37,486 nt of DNA, taken from contig JAKAVC010000031.1 in assembly GCA_021817345.1 (NCBI GenBank), positions 1 through 37,486 on the forward strand. The letters run 5' to 3'. The notes beneath the pieces were generated by a model, which saw only the letters and a program-made list of their open reading frames with translations, had not been told where the DNA came from and did not search any database. The position numbers and the translations under genes are program-made. Positions 16,014-24,541 of this stretch are shown piece by piece; the first letter of the stretch is position 1; every line of letters begins with the position of its first letter. The DNA is from Deltaproteobacteria bacterium (GTDB taxonomy: Bacteria > Desulfobacterota > Binatia > Binatales > Binataceae).

Positions 16014-17180
16014 ATGAGTTTGCGTGGCAAGTGCGCGATTGCAGGTTTGGGTCAGACCCGGATGGGAAAGAATTTCGACCATCCGAACGCCATGGGCTTC
16101 GCGGTCGAAGCCGTAAAGCTCGCCCTCGACGACGCCGGACTGACGCGCGACGACCTCGACGGCCTTCTGGTCAACCCGGGCATCACCTGGTCGGAAAACC
16201 AGATGGCGTCGTTTTCGCTTCAGCAGGCGCTCGGGCTGCGTAACCTGCGCTTGAGCGCGATGATGAACCTCGGCGGAGCGACCGGGGCCGCGATGATAAT
16301 GCACGCGGTACAGGCGATCGCTTCGGGGATGGCGAACACGGTCGCCTGCGTTTTCGCCGACGCTCCATTGCGGCCGCCCTCGCCCAGGAAAAACGGCGGC
16401 GGCTCGGCCGCGGCTTACGGATTCGCGCGCGGGTTGAACGCGGCATACGGACTTTTCGGCGTCAACGCGCAGTATGCCTTCGTTGCGCGTCGGCACATGC
16501 ACCTCTACGGCACGACGAGCGACCATCTCGGCGCTATCGCGGTTGCGCAACGCAAGTGGGCCAATATGAACCCGGCCGCGCAGTTTTGCGACACTCCGAT
16601 GACGCTTGACGATTACCATGAGTCGCGCTGGGTGGTTGAGCCGTTCCATCTGTACGACTGCTGCCTGGTTTCCAACGGTGGCCTCGCGGTCATTGTTACG
16701 TCGTCCGACCGGGCGAAAGATTTGAAGAAGCCGCCGGTATACATCCTAGGCATGGGCCAGGGCCATCCGGGGGGCGACCCGATGGATACACTTGTGTCCG
16801 GCGCGCCAATCGCCAAGGAGACCGCATTCGCGATGGCGGGTGTGGAACTTTCCGACATTCAACTTGCGGAACTCTATGATTGCTACACCTTCACCGTCCT
16901 GGTGACGCTCGAGGACTACGGTTTTTGCCCCAAAGGCGAGGGTGGACCGTTTGTCGCCGACGGCAAGACCGCTCCCGGCGGGTCGCTGCCGGTAAATACA
17001 GGCGGTGGTCAGCTCAGTTCCTTCTATATGTGGGGGATGACCCCGGTTGCGGAGGCTGTGGCACAAGTCAGAGGCGAGGCCGGAACTCGGCAGGTTCCCC
17101 GGCATGACGTATGCTTGGTATCCGGCAACGGTGGCATCCTGTCGACCCATTCGACTCTGGTTCTCTCAACCCGCATATAG
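16014..17180 (+). CDS. Thiolase-like (SCP-x/Ltp2-type) protein lacking the nucleophilic Cys
   Basis: 388 residues of the thiolase superfamily, lipid-transfer/SCP-x branch: MSLRGKCAIAGLGQTRMG at the start, VEAVKLALDDAGL near 31-43, and the C-terminal LVSGNGGILSTHSTLVLS. At the position of the acylated cysteine (in VxxxCASG-like loops) this protein reads NLGGATGAA (85-93), with Gly where Cys is expected. The segment equivalent to the catalytic GHPxG reads FYMWG (Tyr338). Those changes match members that pair with DUF35 proteins, such as the Ltp2 retro-aldolases of steroid side-chain degradation, which do not need the Cys. The next gene is a DUF35 protein. The ATG at 16014 follows GAGGGGGAACGAA. 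It is likely one half of an acyl-CoA aldolase, or a non-thiolytic C-C enzyme; the substrate is unknown. Confidence 0.85.
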   Translation: MSLRGKCAIAGLGQTRMGKNFDHPNAMGFAVEAVKLALDDAGLTRDDLDGLLVNPGITWSENQMASFSLQQALGLRNLRLSAMMNLGGATGAAMIMHAVQAIASGMANTVACVFADAPLRPPSPRKNGGGSAAAYGFARGLNAAYGLFGVNAQYAFVARRHMHLYGTTSDHLGAIAVAQRKWANMNPAAQFCDTPMTLDDYHESRWVVEPFHLYDCCLVSNGGLAVIVTSSDRAKDLKKPPVYILGMGQGHPGGDPMDTLVSGAPIAKETAFAMAGVELSDIQLAELYDCYTFTVLVTLEDYGFCPKGEGGPFVADGKTAPGGSLPVNTGGGQLSSFYMWGMTPVAEAVAQVRGEAGTRQVPRHDVCLVSGNGGILSTHSTLVLSTRI

Positions 17181-17249
17181 CGCGATTAGACGCGCTAAAC
17201 CTGAAACAACCAACAGGCCAACGCAGAGCCTTATCGGAAATTCAGCAAA

Positions 17250-17687
17250 ATGTCAGAGCAAACCAGTCCCGCCACCGCCATCTCCAAGCCGATCCCCTCG
17301 ATTACCCCGGACCTTGCGGAATTCTTCGCCGGCGCGCGACGCGGCGAACTTATGGTGCAAAAATGCCAGGGGTGCGGCGTTTTACGCTTCCCCGCCCATG
17401 AAACCTGCGCAAATTGCCTCGACGGACAGGCAAAGTGGGTGCCTGTCAGCGGCCGGGGCACGATCTATAGCTTCAACATCATGCATCAGGTCTACCATCC
17501 GGGGTTTGCCGGGGAGGTTCCCTACGCGGTTGTAGTGGTACAATTGGATGAGGGAGTGAAATTCATATCGAACCTCGTAGGCATCAAACCGCATGACATC
17601 CGATGCGGAATGCCGGTGGAAGTGATATTCGAAAAGGTTAGCGAGGAGATAACGCTTCCGAAATTCCGTCCCCGGGCGGGCAACTGA
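17250..17687 (+). CDS. DUF35 (zinc ribbon plus OB-fold) acyl-CoA-associated protein
   Basis: 145 residues with the DUF35 layout: helix DLAEFFAGARRGELMVQ, a rubredoxin-like zinc ribbon (C39, C42, C53, C56 in KCQGCGVLRFPAHETCANC), then an OB-fold (GRGTIYSFNIMHQVYHP to VEVIFEKV). DUF35 proteins partner thiolase-like enzymes and are required for their folding or activity, e.g. in Ltp2 aldolases and archaeal thiolase/HMG-CoA synthase complexes (family knowledge). The gene lies 69 bp downstream of the thiolase-like gene on the same strand, so the two probably make one enzyme. No hydratase MaoC domain is fused to it. The start ATG at 17250 has a weak ribosome binding site. Confidence 0.9.
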   Translation: MSEQTSPATAISKPIPSITPDLAEFFAGARRGELMVQKCQGCGVLRFPAHETCANCLDGQAKWVPVSGRGTIYSFNIMHQVYHPGFAGEVPYAVVVVQLDEGVKFISNLVGIKPHDIRCGMPVEVIFEKVSEEITLPKFRPRAGN

Positions 17688-17737
17688 TCGGCCCCTGCCA
17701 ACCCTGCCCCGCACGTTGAAGAGCGTCTCAAACGCAA

Positions 17738-18865
17738 ATGTTTTCGCTCGATAAAAAATACCTTCAGAGCCTGGTGGAAAGCTCACCCGATATAATCGTC
17801 GCGGTCGACCGCCAAGGCACCATTATTTATTACAACGATGGAGCCCGCGAAAATCTTCATTACTCCCCCGAAGAAATAATCGGCGAGAAGGTCACCCGCA
17901 TCTACCCGTCGCTCGATGAGGCGCGCCGCGTGATGAAGGCGATGCGCGAGTCGTCGAACAAGGGGCGCATCGCGAGCTTCGAGACCGTCTTCCGCAACAA
18001 GGACGGCGAACTTATCCCCGTCGCCATCTCCGGTTCGCTCATCCGCGACGAGCAGGGCAATGAAATCGGCTCCATCGGCTTCGCGCGCGACGTCCGCAGG
18101 ATGCGCCGGCGCGAGCAGCTTGCCACCGCGGGCGAAATCGCGGTCAGCCTTGCCCATGAGATCAACAACCCGCTCGAATCGATCACCAACAACCTCGAAC
18201 TCCTGTCCCGCGCGGTCGAGAGCCATCTGAGCGAAGCCGAACTCGCGGTCGAACACCAGCACATGGACGCGATCCGTGAGAGCGTCGGCCGGGTTACCGC
18301 GATCGTGCGCCGGCTCGACGAGATGTGCCGCAAGGGCATCTACGAAACCCGCGACTACATGGCGGGCAAACGGATGGCGGACCTGGCTCCGCGCGAGGGC
18401 GAAGCCGAGAAACCCGAGTCGCGCGCCGTCGGTGAGGTGAGCTGGCCGCTCGCCGGGATGGCCGTCCTGGTACTCGACGATGACACCTCGGTGGTCAATT
18501 CGCTGGCCGATCTCCTGCGCGCCGAGCGATGTATCGTGTACACGACAACGAGGCCGAGCGCCGCGCTCGGAATCGTGCGTAACGTAAAGCTCGACGCGGT
18601 TATCTCGGACGTCGTGATGCCCGAGATGGACGGCTATGAATTCTACCTGCGGCTCAGGGAAGAGATGCCCGAACTGCCGGTCATCCTGATGACCGCCTAC
18701 TATTACGACAAGGATCACATCATCAAGCGCAGCCGGCTGCGCGGGCTTGAGGGCGCTATCTTCAAAAAGCCCGTCAATCCGGCCAAGCTGCGCCAGATGC
18801 TCGCGCAGGTGCGGCGGAAAGCCCAGGTTCAGAAGCCTCAACGGGTGACCCAGGGCGCGGCTTGA
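17738..18865 (+). CDS. PAS - HisKA - receiver protein without an HATPase domain
   Basis: 375 residues. A PAS domain (about 8-120) with SSPDIIVAVDRQGTIIYYND and GFARDVRRM at its end is followed by a HisKA dimerisation helix pair containing SLAHEINNPLESITNNLELL (H140). No N, G1 or G2 box of an HATPase_c follows. Instead a linker of about 40 residues leads to a C-terminal receiver (about 240-360) with LDDDTSV (D247-D249), phosphoacceptor D291 in ISDVVMPEMDGYE, and the conserved Lys in FKKP. The protein can therefore accept or relay phosphate but not make it by itself, unless a separate ATPase subunit exists. It could serve in a phosphorelay or as a dimerising redox/ligand sensor. It lies 50 bp after the DUF35 gene and 13 bp before the phosphorylase gene. 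Confidence 0.88.
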   Translation: MFSLDKKYLQSLVESSPDIIVAVDRQGTIIYYNDGARENLHYSPEEIIGEKVTRIYPSLDEARRVMKAMRESSNKGRIASFETVFRNKDGELIPVAISGSLIRDEQGNEIGSIGFARDVRRMRRREQLATAGEIAVSLAHEINNPLESITNNLELLSRAVESHLSEAELAVEHQHMDAIRESVGRVTAIVRRLDEMCRKGIYETRDYMAGKRMADLAPREGEAEKPESRAVGEVSWPLAGMAVLVLDDDTSVVNSLADLLRAERCIVYTTTRPSAALGIVRNVKLDAVISDVVMPEMDGYEFYLRLREEMPELPVILMTAYYYDKDHIIKRSRLRGLEGAIFKKPVNPAKLRQMLAQVRRKAQVQKPQRVTQGAA

Positions 18866-18878
18866 GACTCGTCCGCCG

Positions 18879-19709
18879 ATGAAGGCGAAACCGCCGCGCA
18901 AAAGCTCCAGCAACAAAAGACCGCGGCGCAAAGCCGGGTCCCGCACGCGCATCGCGCGCCGCCGCTACCCAATCCTCGAATTAGACACCACCCCGGTCGC
19001 CGTTCTCGAGCCGAGTGCGGTGTCACGGCCCTCGGACGTGCCGGAGCATTGCGTGCTCTGCTTTTTCCAGGACGTGATCGACGGCCTTCGCCTAAACGGC
19101 GCGCGCGAGATCGGGCGGCGACGCAGCGAACTCGGCAACCATCCCATTAACGAGATCGATTTCGACGGCCGCCGACTCGTCGTCGTCCATCCCCGGGTGG
19201 GCGCTCCGATGGCGGCGGCGATGCTCGAGGCTTTAATCGCGATGGGATGCCGGAAGTTCATCGCGTGCGGCGGCGCAGGCGTGCTCGACGGCGCGATTGC
19301 CGTCGGCCACATTATCGTTCCCACCGCCGCGATACGCGACGAGGGGACCTCGTACCACTATCTTCCCGCCGCGCGGGAGATCGAGCCGAGCCCGCGCGCG
19401 GTGGCGGCAATCGAAACCGTGCTCAAGGCGCGCGGTTACGATTATCTGGCTGCGAAGACCTGGACCACTGACGGGCTCTACCGCGAAACACGCGCAAAGG
19501 TGCTGATGAGAAAACGCGAGGGATGCCTCACGGTCGAGATGGAAGCGGCGGCGTTCTTCGCGGTCGCGAAATTTCGCGGCGTGGAGTTCGGGCAAATCCT
19601 GTACGCGGGCGATGACCTGAGCGGCGAATGGGACCATCGCAACTGGATGCGCCACGAAGTACGCGAGCGTCTGTTCGTGCTCGCCGCTGAGTCCTGCCTC
19701 AAACTTTGA
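18879..19709 (+). CDS. Nucleoside phosphorylase family protein (uridine phosphorylase-like)
   Basis: 276 residues. After a very basic N-terminal tail (about 30 residues of Lys/Arg/Ser) the sequence follows the PNP/UDP fold: GRRLVVVHPRVGAPMAAAMLEAL, CGGAGVLDGAI, IVPTAAIRDEGTSYHYLP, a purine/pyrimidine loop TTDGLYRET, and the ribose-binding EMEAAAFFAVAKF. The glutamates of VEMEAAA contact the ribose in family members. It would split a nucleoside with phosphate into base and ribose 1-phosphate; which nucleoside is not visible. It is separated by 13 bp from the PAS/receiver gene and converges on the ABC ATPase gene. The basic tail is unusual and could bind nucleic acid or be an overlong start. 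Confidence 0.85.
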   Translation: MKAKPPRKSSSNKRPRRKAGSRTRIARRRYPILELDTTPVAVLEPSAVSRPSDVPEHCVLCFFQDVIDGLRLNGAREIGRRRSELGNHPINEIDFDGRRLVVVHPRVGAPMAAAMLEALIAMGCRKFIACGGAGVLDGAIAVGHIIVPTAAIRDEGTSYHYLPAAREIEPSPRAVAAIETVLKARGYDYLAAKTWTTDGLYRETRAKVLMRKREGCLTVEMEAAAFFAVAKFRGVEFGQILYAGDDLSGEWDHRNWMRHEVRERLFVLAAESCLKL

Positions 19710-19731
19710 CCGCGCAAACGGGGGAACCCGG

Positions 19732-20538
19732 TCAGGCAATTTTGCCGGCCTTGGGACTGACCGTCAGGCGATAGCGGTCGTCCACGCGCGCAACCGTCAC
19801 CGCCGCGTCGAACGCATCCGAGAGAACGCCGCTGGTCAGTGCGCGCTCTCTCGGGCCCGCCGCGAGCACGCGCCCGCGCTTGAGCACCAGCACGTGGGTA
19901 AAGCATGGCACGATTTCCTCGACATGATGCGTCACCAGGACCAGCGCGGGCGCTTCGGCAGTGCGCGCCAGCCGGTCGAGGAAGCCGACAAACTGCTCGC
20001 GCGCGACCGGGTCGAGACCCGCGCACGGCTCGTCGAGGATGAGAAGTTCCGGCCGCGCCATCAGCGCCCGTCCAATCAGCACGCGCTGGCGTTCACCCTG
20101 CGAGAGATAGCGCCAGGGGCGATCGCAAAGCGCCTCGGCCTCGACCATCCGCAGGATATCCATCGCGCGCGCACGCTCGGATTCGTCCTCGCCGCCCCAA
20201 AGCCCGATCATCGCGCGCTTGCCGCTCAGGACCGTTTCGAGCGCGTGCTCATGCGCGGGCATCATCTGCTGAATCGCGGAGCTTACGATTCCGACCCGCT
20301 TTCTGAGGTCGCGCCAATCGGTGCGTCCGTAGGTTTCGCCGAGCACGCTGATCGAGCCGTCGGTGAGCGGCAGATATCCCGTCATCGCGCTCAACAGCGA
20401 GGTCTTGCCCGATCCGTTCGCGCCCATCACGACCCAATGCTCGCCGCGTTCGACGCGCCAATCGACATTGTCGAGAATCAAGATTTCCCGCTCGACCGTG
20501 AGGCCGGCGATCTCGATAACGGGACTGGTTTCTCGCAT
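19732..20538 (-). CDS. ABC transporter-type ATP-binding protein, ModF-like
   Basis: 268 residues, one ABC ATPase domain: Walker A GANGSGKTS (39-47), Q-loop region IVSSAIQQ (84-91), signature LSQGERQ (145-151), Walker B LLILDEP (165-171), D-loop and switch VTHHVEE. The sequence between Q-loop and signature resembles the COG1119/ModF group. No permease or substrate-binding gene is adjacent: upstream, 16 bp away on the same strand, is a beta-propeller lipoprotein. It may thus work with a membrane partner encoded elsewhere or act as a soluble ATPase. Transport substrate cannot be told from the sequence. Confidence 0.9.
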   Translation of the reverse strand: MRETSPVIEIAGLTVEREILILDNVDWRVERGEHWVVMGANGSGKTSLLSAMTGYLPLTDGSISVLGETYGRTDWRDLRKRVGIVSSAIQQMMPAHEHALETVLSGKRAMIGLWGGEDESERARAMDILRMVEAEALCDRPWRYLSQGERQRVLIGRALMARPELLILDEPCAGLDPVAREQFVGFLDRLARTAEAPALVLVTHHVEEIVPCFTHVLVLKRGRVLAAGPRERALTSGVLSDAFDAAVTVARVDDRYRLTVSPKAGKIA

Positions 20539-20554
20539 TCAAAACCCGCGCGGT

Positions 20555-21733
20555 TCAGTTCGTCATCACGACGAAGCCGGTTCCGGCGTTCAAGTTGGCG
20601 GGGCTTTCGGTGTTGAAAGTGCCCACCGCGCACAGCGCCTGGCCGCAACTGCCGTTTATCTGCATCTGCGCGACGGTGCCGTCGCCATTGTCGCCCGTAT
20701 AGACGTTCGCGCCCTGCGGATCGACCGCAAGTCCGGTCGGCGCGTTGGGTCCCGACACCGCGTTGAGCAGCGTCAGGTTCGCCGCGAGCCTGCTGAAGGC
20801 CGAAACCGAGTTTCCAGCCGAATTGGCCGTAAACAGATAGTAGTTGCCGCCGTTTAGGGCGAGCCCAATTCCGAGCGGCTGGCTCGTTACGCTTCCGGTC
20901 GTAAACGTCCCGGCGAAGATGAGTGTCCCGCTCGAAACCATGAATCCGGAGACCGCGCCCGTCGAGAGATCGGTGACGAACAGGTATTCGCCGCTGGAAT
21001 CCGACGCCGCCGCTTCGAATTCGGGAGTTCCCGTCGTGGTTCCAAGGCTGGGCGTCGCGGCCCCGTTCAACGTCAGCGTGCCGTTGGAATTGATTATGTA
21101 CGACCAGATCACGCCGGCGGTGTTATCGGAGACGTAGAGGTACGAACCATCGGGAGTGATCGTGATACCGAGCGGTCCGGCCAGACCCGTCACAGTGCCT
21201 ATCGAACTCAGGGTTCCCGAGGAGCCGATCGAGTATTCGGAAACCGTTCCGTTCGTACCGCCGCCAAAGTTGGTAACGTAAACGTACTGGCCGCTGGGAG
21301 TGATCGCGATCGCTTCGGGGTTGGTGCCGGACGCAACCTTGCCGATACTCGAAAGCGTGCCGTTGCCGCTAATCGAAAACTCGCGCACATAGCCGTCCGC
21401 ATAATTGGCCGCGTAGAGGTAACTGTTCGAGGGGTCGATCGCGAGACCCCTCGGACCCTGGCTCGCGCCCGCCGTCACCGTACCCTTGAGCGTCAGCGCG
21501 CCGGTCGAGGTGTTGCGGGCGAACTCCGCGATTCGCCCGTCGTTGTAATTCGAAGCGTACAGAAACGCTCCCGTGCCGGGCGACGGCGACGACGTCGGCG
21601 TGGCGCTCGCACTGGAATAATTGCCGAAGCCGAAGGTGTTGCCGCATCCGGCGGTCGTGCCCAGCGCCATCGCGACGAGCGCGAGCGCGACCAGCGTTGG
21701 CGCAACCCGTGCCATTGCTTTCAAATTTCCCAT
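20555..21733 (-). CDS. Secreted beta-propeller lipoprotein, lactonase/YncE-like
   Basis: About 392 residues. A hydrophobic segment APTLVALALVAMALG and lipobox TTAGC (Cys30 from the ATG at 21733) predict a lipoprotein. The rest consists of about seven repeats of 40-50 residues of the form Y-x-YxxN/D...G-x-x-x-x-(F/Y)-x-I-x-x-(S/N)-G-x-L-x-x-x-G, e.g. YLYAANYADGYVREFSISG and YVYVTNFGGG, typical of the seven-bladed lactonase (COG2706)/YVTN propellers. The fold is shared with 6-phosphogluconolactonase YbhE, but export to the envelope argues against that role. The start is uncertain: ATGs at 21778, 21733 and 21715 all lie in frame before the signal sequence. It is transcribed towards the ABC ATPase gene. 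Binding or enzymatic function is unknown. Confidence 0.82.
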   Translation of the reverse strand: MGNLKAMARVAPTLVALALVAMALGTTAGCGNTFGFGNYSSASATPTSSPSPGTGAFLYASNYNDGRIAEFARNTSTGALTLKGTVTAGASQGPRGLAIDPSNSYLYAANYADGYVREFSISGNGTLSSIGKVASGTNPEAIAITPSGQYVYVTNFGGGTNGTVSEYSIGSSGTLSSIGTVTGLAGPLGITITPDGSYLYVSDNTAGVIWSYIINSNGTLTLNGAATPSLGTTTGTPEFEAAASDSSGEYLFVTDLSTGAVSGFMVSSGTLIFAGTFTTGSVTSQPLGIGLALNGGNYYLFTANSAGNSVSAFSRLAANLTLLNAVSGPNAPTGLAVDPQGANVYTGDNGDGTVAQMQINGSCGQALCAVGTFNTESPANLNAGTGFVVMTN

Positions 21734-21887
21734 AGATCCGGCTGACCTCGCCTCCGTCTTCGACTCTCGTTCCCGCATCGTGCGCGCGACTGGATAAAAC
21801 AATCCCAGAATCGCCCGCGGATACAAGACGCTCGAAACGAGCCGCAACACTTGACATCGCAGCCGATTCGGAGCGAGACGAAGCGTA

Positions 21888-21950
21888 GCAGGGTGTTGAG
21901 AAAAGCGGAAAAATACAATCTGAATCGGAGCATGGTCTCAACACCGCTGC
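21888..21950. repeat. Dispersed palindromic repeat, copy A
   Basis: A 63-bp element between the divergent propeller and cyclase genes. Its ends form an inverted repeat, GGTGTTGAGA at the left and TCTCAACACC at the right (10 bp exact). The centre contains AAAAGCGG, AATCTGAATCG and AGCATGG. The same order and nearly the same bases recur at 24679-24746. It lies immediately before the cyclase ribosome binding site, so it should be transcribed into that leader if the promoter is upstream. Size and structure suggest a REP/MITE-like element. Confidence 0.75.
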
Positions 21951-21973
21951 CAGACACAGGCGGAGGGCCGGCG

Positions 21974-22951
21974 ATGGCAAAAATTGATTTCGCAAAAATT
22001 CCGCGGTTCTCGGAACTGCCGGTAAAAAAGGGCGCACCCGAAGATTCGTCATGGGGCGTCTTCGGCGACGACGATGAGCTTGGATGCCTGAACTTTCTCA
22101 CGCCCGAGGGCGTGGTCGAGGCGGCGGGGCTGGTGCGGAAGGGCAAGGTGTTCCGGCTCGACACCCCAATCAACTACGCCAAGCCTCCTCTCTTCAATCG
22201 CACGCCTGCAAGGCACAATATCGTCACCTTCGAGCAGTACGGATTGCTCGGCCATGACGATTCGCTCGACAACTACAACACCCAGGAAGGAAGCCAGTGG
22301 GACGGTCTCGCCCATATCGGCCACGTCCGCCATCGCGCCTTCTACAACGGCGTCAAGCCAAGCGAGATAAAGGACGGCCCCGACGGCAAACTCGGCATCC
22401 ATAAGTGGGCCGACAAATTCGTCGGGCGGGCGGCGCTCGTCGATGTCTGCAAGTATCGAAACGAACAGGGCCGTCCGCTCAATCCGCTCAGCAACGAGAA
22501 ATACAGCCTCGACGATCTCAAGCAGGCGCTTGCGGCCCAGCGCACCACTCTCAAGCCCGGGACAATCCTGCTGATACGGACCGGATGGATGCAGGCGTAT
22601 CTGAAAGCGTCGGACGCGGAGAAGCGCGCGATGGCGCCGCTGGAAGCGCTCAAGTCATGCGGTATCGACGACAGCCGCGATATGGTCGCGTGGTTCTGGG
22701 ATAATCGACTCGCCGCGGTCGGCACGGATTGTCCCGCCGTCGAACCGTGGCCGTGGGACTTCAAGAACGAAGGCGCGCTCCATTATCGCACGCTCTCGCT
22801 GCTCGGGCTTCCGATCGGCGAGCAGTTCGTGCTCGACGCGCTCGCCGCGGATTGCGCGGCGGACGGCCGCTATGAGTTCATGCTGGTTTCGGTGCCGCTC
22901 AACCTTGAGGGCGGAATCGCGTCGCCGCCCAACGCGGTCGCGATCAAATAA
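21974..22951 (+). CDS. Cyclase family protein (kynurenine formamidase-like metal hydrolase)
   Basis: 325 residues from the ATG at 21974, which has GGAGG 7 nt upstream; the frame is open further upstream through the palindromic repeat, but that part is not protein-like. The family (COG1878) includes kynurenine formamidase and isatin hydrolase, which bind Mn or Zn through H-x-G-T-H-x-D-x-P-x-H. Here the region reads EGSQWDGLAHIGHVRH (105-120): Asp110 and His114 are kept, with further histidines 117 and 120, while the TH pair is SQ, as in the DGLAH subgroup. SSWGVFGDDDELGCLN at 25-40 and GTDCPAVEPWP near 265 are other family landmarks. Substrate unknown. Its 3' end overlaps that of the convergent pcp gene by 8 bp. 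Confidence 0.85.
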   Translation: MAKIDFAKIPRFSELPVKKGAPEDSSWGVFGDDDELGCLNFLTPEGVVEAAGLVRKGKVFRLDTPINYAKPPLFNRTPARHNIVTFEQYGLLGHDDSLDNYNTQEGSQWDGLAHIGHVRHRAFYNGVKPSEIKDGPDGKLGIHKWADKFVGRAALVDVCKYRNEQGRPLNPLSNEKYSLDDLKQALAAQRTTLKPGTILLIRTGWMQAYLKASDAEKRAMAPLEALKSCGIDDSRDMVAWFWDNRLAAVGTDCPAVEPWPWDFKNEGALHYRTLSLLGLPIGEQFVLDALAADCAADGRYEFMLVSVPLNLEGGIASPPNAVAIK

Positions 22952-23594
22952 GACGACGCCGACGCGGGCGCCCGGTTTCGCCAGCGGCGCCGGATATGAC
23001 CGCAATCGCAAGGCGCACCGCCCGCTCCATCATTTCGAGCGACATGCTGGGACTTGCGGGACGGCGCGCGGCCTGCGCCGCGTCGTAGGGCAGATGGATA
23101 AAGCCCGCCGGCACGGCCGGCCTGCGACGCAGCGCATGAAGCGCCGCGTACATCGCGGCGTTGCACGCATACGCGCCAGCGCTGAGCGAGATCGTCGCGG
23201 GAATCCGATGGCGGCGGAGCGCCTTCAGGACCGCCGCAAGCGGAAGCCGCGCAAAGTACGCGTCGGGCGCTCCGTCAATCAGCGTACGCGCGTCGCCGCG
23301 CGTGTCGAGTTGTCCGCCATTGCGGTCCTGGAAAAGGTTTATCGCGACCCGTTCGAGCGAGATCGCCGCCCGTCCGCCAGCCTGCCCGAGCCCGAGGAAG
23401 GCCCGCGGCCTGAAACGCTCGATCGCGTCGGTCACGTGTGCAGCGGTTTTGACGCAATTGACCGGCGCGCGGATCGCCTTGACGGCCAGTCCTTCGATAA
23501 TCTCGCCGTCGAGCGCGCGCGCAACCTCCCACGACGGGTTTATCCGCTCGCCGCCGAACGGCTCGAAGCCGGTTACGACAATTAACGACGCCAT
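22944..23594 (-). CDS. pcp: Pyroglutamyl-peptidase I (peptidase family C15)
   Basis: Removes N-terminal pyroglutamate from peptides in the cytoplasm. From the ATG at 23594 the product has 216 residues and starts MASLIVVTGFEPFGG, the family N-terminus. The catalytic triad is visible at the expected spacing: E81 in SLERVAINL, C144 in SAGAYACNAAMY and H167 in GFIHLPY. The longer frame to 23678 adds residues that overlap the rhodanese gene and is rejected. The arginine-rich C-terminus (RPRRRRLI) is a little unusual. It lies 20 bp downstream of the rhodanese gene and may be co-transcribed with it. Confidence 0.93.
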   Translation of the reverse strand: MASLIVVTGFEPFGGERINPSWEVARALDGEIIEGLAVKAIRAPVNCVKTAAHVTDAIERFRPRAFLGLGQAGGRAAISLERVAINLFQDRNGGQLDTRGDARTLIDGAPDAYFARLPLAAVLKALRRHRIPATISLSAGAYACNAAMYAALHALRRRPAVPAGFIHLPYDAAQAARRPASPSMSLEMMERAVRLAIAVISGAAGETGRPRRRRLI

Positions 23595-23614
23595 CGCGGC
23601 AAGAGAAGGCCCGG

Positions 23615-24445
23615 CTACTGTTTCGGTCGCCGCGGATGCTCGATTGGCACGTCGTCGCGATTGCCCCATTCGGCCCACGAGCCCCAGTAATTGCGCACGT
23701 TCGGATAACCCGCAAGCCTTAGCGCGAAGTAGGCGTGCGCCGCGCGATAACCGCCCTGGCAGTACGGGATTATCTCCGCCTCGGCGTCCAGCCCGAGCTT
23801 CTCGTACGTCGCTCGCAAGTCCGAAGCTCGCTTGAAGCGGCCCGCAGCGTCGAGCGCCTCGGTCCAGTCCAGATGATACGCGCCGGGGATTGCGCCGCCG
23901 CGCCTGGCGCGCACCCGCTCGCTGTAATATTCGGCGTCGCTGCGCACGTCGAATAGCTGCACGTCGAGCCTCCCGAGCCGTTCGACGATATACGGCCGCG
24001 AGGCCGCCGCTTCGTCACACGGCGCGCCGTCGAATCGCGCGGGCGCAACCGGATGCGCCTCGGTCACGAGCCGTTCGCCAAAAAGCGCACCGAGGCCGCC
24101 GTCGAGGATCTTCGCGCCGCGATGTCCCATGAACTCCAGCGCCCACGCGCATCGCGCCGCTCGCATCCCGGAGTTCTCCTCATAGAAGACGACGGTCTTG
24201 CGCGTGGTTATCCCGAGTGCCGAGAAGATCCATTCGAGCTGCGTCTTGAATTCGGCCGTGCCGTGCGTGTCGGACTCGTAATAGTGAAACGGAAACGGGT
24301 CGAGATGACGGGCGCCCGCGAGATGCCCCGCCCAGTAGTCCTTTGCCGAGCGCGTGTCGACAATAATCACGTCCGGGTCGTCGCGATGCGCCCTGAGCCA
24401 CCGCGCGTCAATCAGGAAATCCGCCTTATTTTCCGTCTGCGCCAT
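23615..24445 (-). CDS. Thiosulfate/3-mercaptopyruvate sulfurtransferase (two rhodanese domains)
   Basis: 276 residues with tandem rhodanese domains, the usual TST/MST layout. The N-terminal domain (about 10-130) has VDTRSAKDYWAGHLAGARH and lacks a cysteine in its active-site-like loop (YEENSGMRAAR). The C-terminal domain (about 155-270) carries the catalytic loop YCQGGYRAAH with C229, which forms the persulfide. The CQGGYR loop departs from CGTGVT (thiosulfate) and CGSGVT (mercaptopyruvate), so the donor is not certain. LDWTEALDAAGRFKR is the typical linker before the helix. Upstream lie 298 bp of repeat-rich intergenic DNA, so it likely has its own promoter. Confidence 0.9.
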   Translation of the reverse strand: MAQTENKADFLIDARWLRAHRDDPDVIIVDTRSAKDYWAGHLAGARHLDPFPFHYYESDTHGTAEFKTQLEWIFSALGITTRKTVVFYEENSGMRAARCAWALEFMGHRGAKILDGGLGALFGERLVTEAHPVAPARFDGAPCDEAAASRPYIVERLGRLDVQLFDVRSDAEYYSERVRARRGGAIPGAYHLDWTEALDAAGRFKRASDLRATYEKLGLDAEAEIIPYCQGGYRAAHAYFALRLAGYPNVRNYWGSWAEWGNRDDVPIEHPRRPKQ

Positions 24446-24541
24446 CGAAAACGTCCTCTGCGCGAAGGTCGAACCGTGCGGTTCGCAACCGCCGCCGCAC
24501 CTTAGTGTGGAATCCCATTAATAATTTTACAGCGGACGCCA

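Noticed and set aside
20555-21733. Beta-propeller as the missing 6-phosphogluconolactonase
   Set aside because: Signal peptide and lipobox place it outside the cytoplasm, and it is 15 kb from zwf/gnd.
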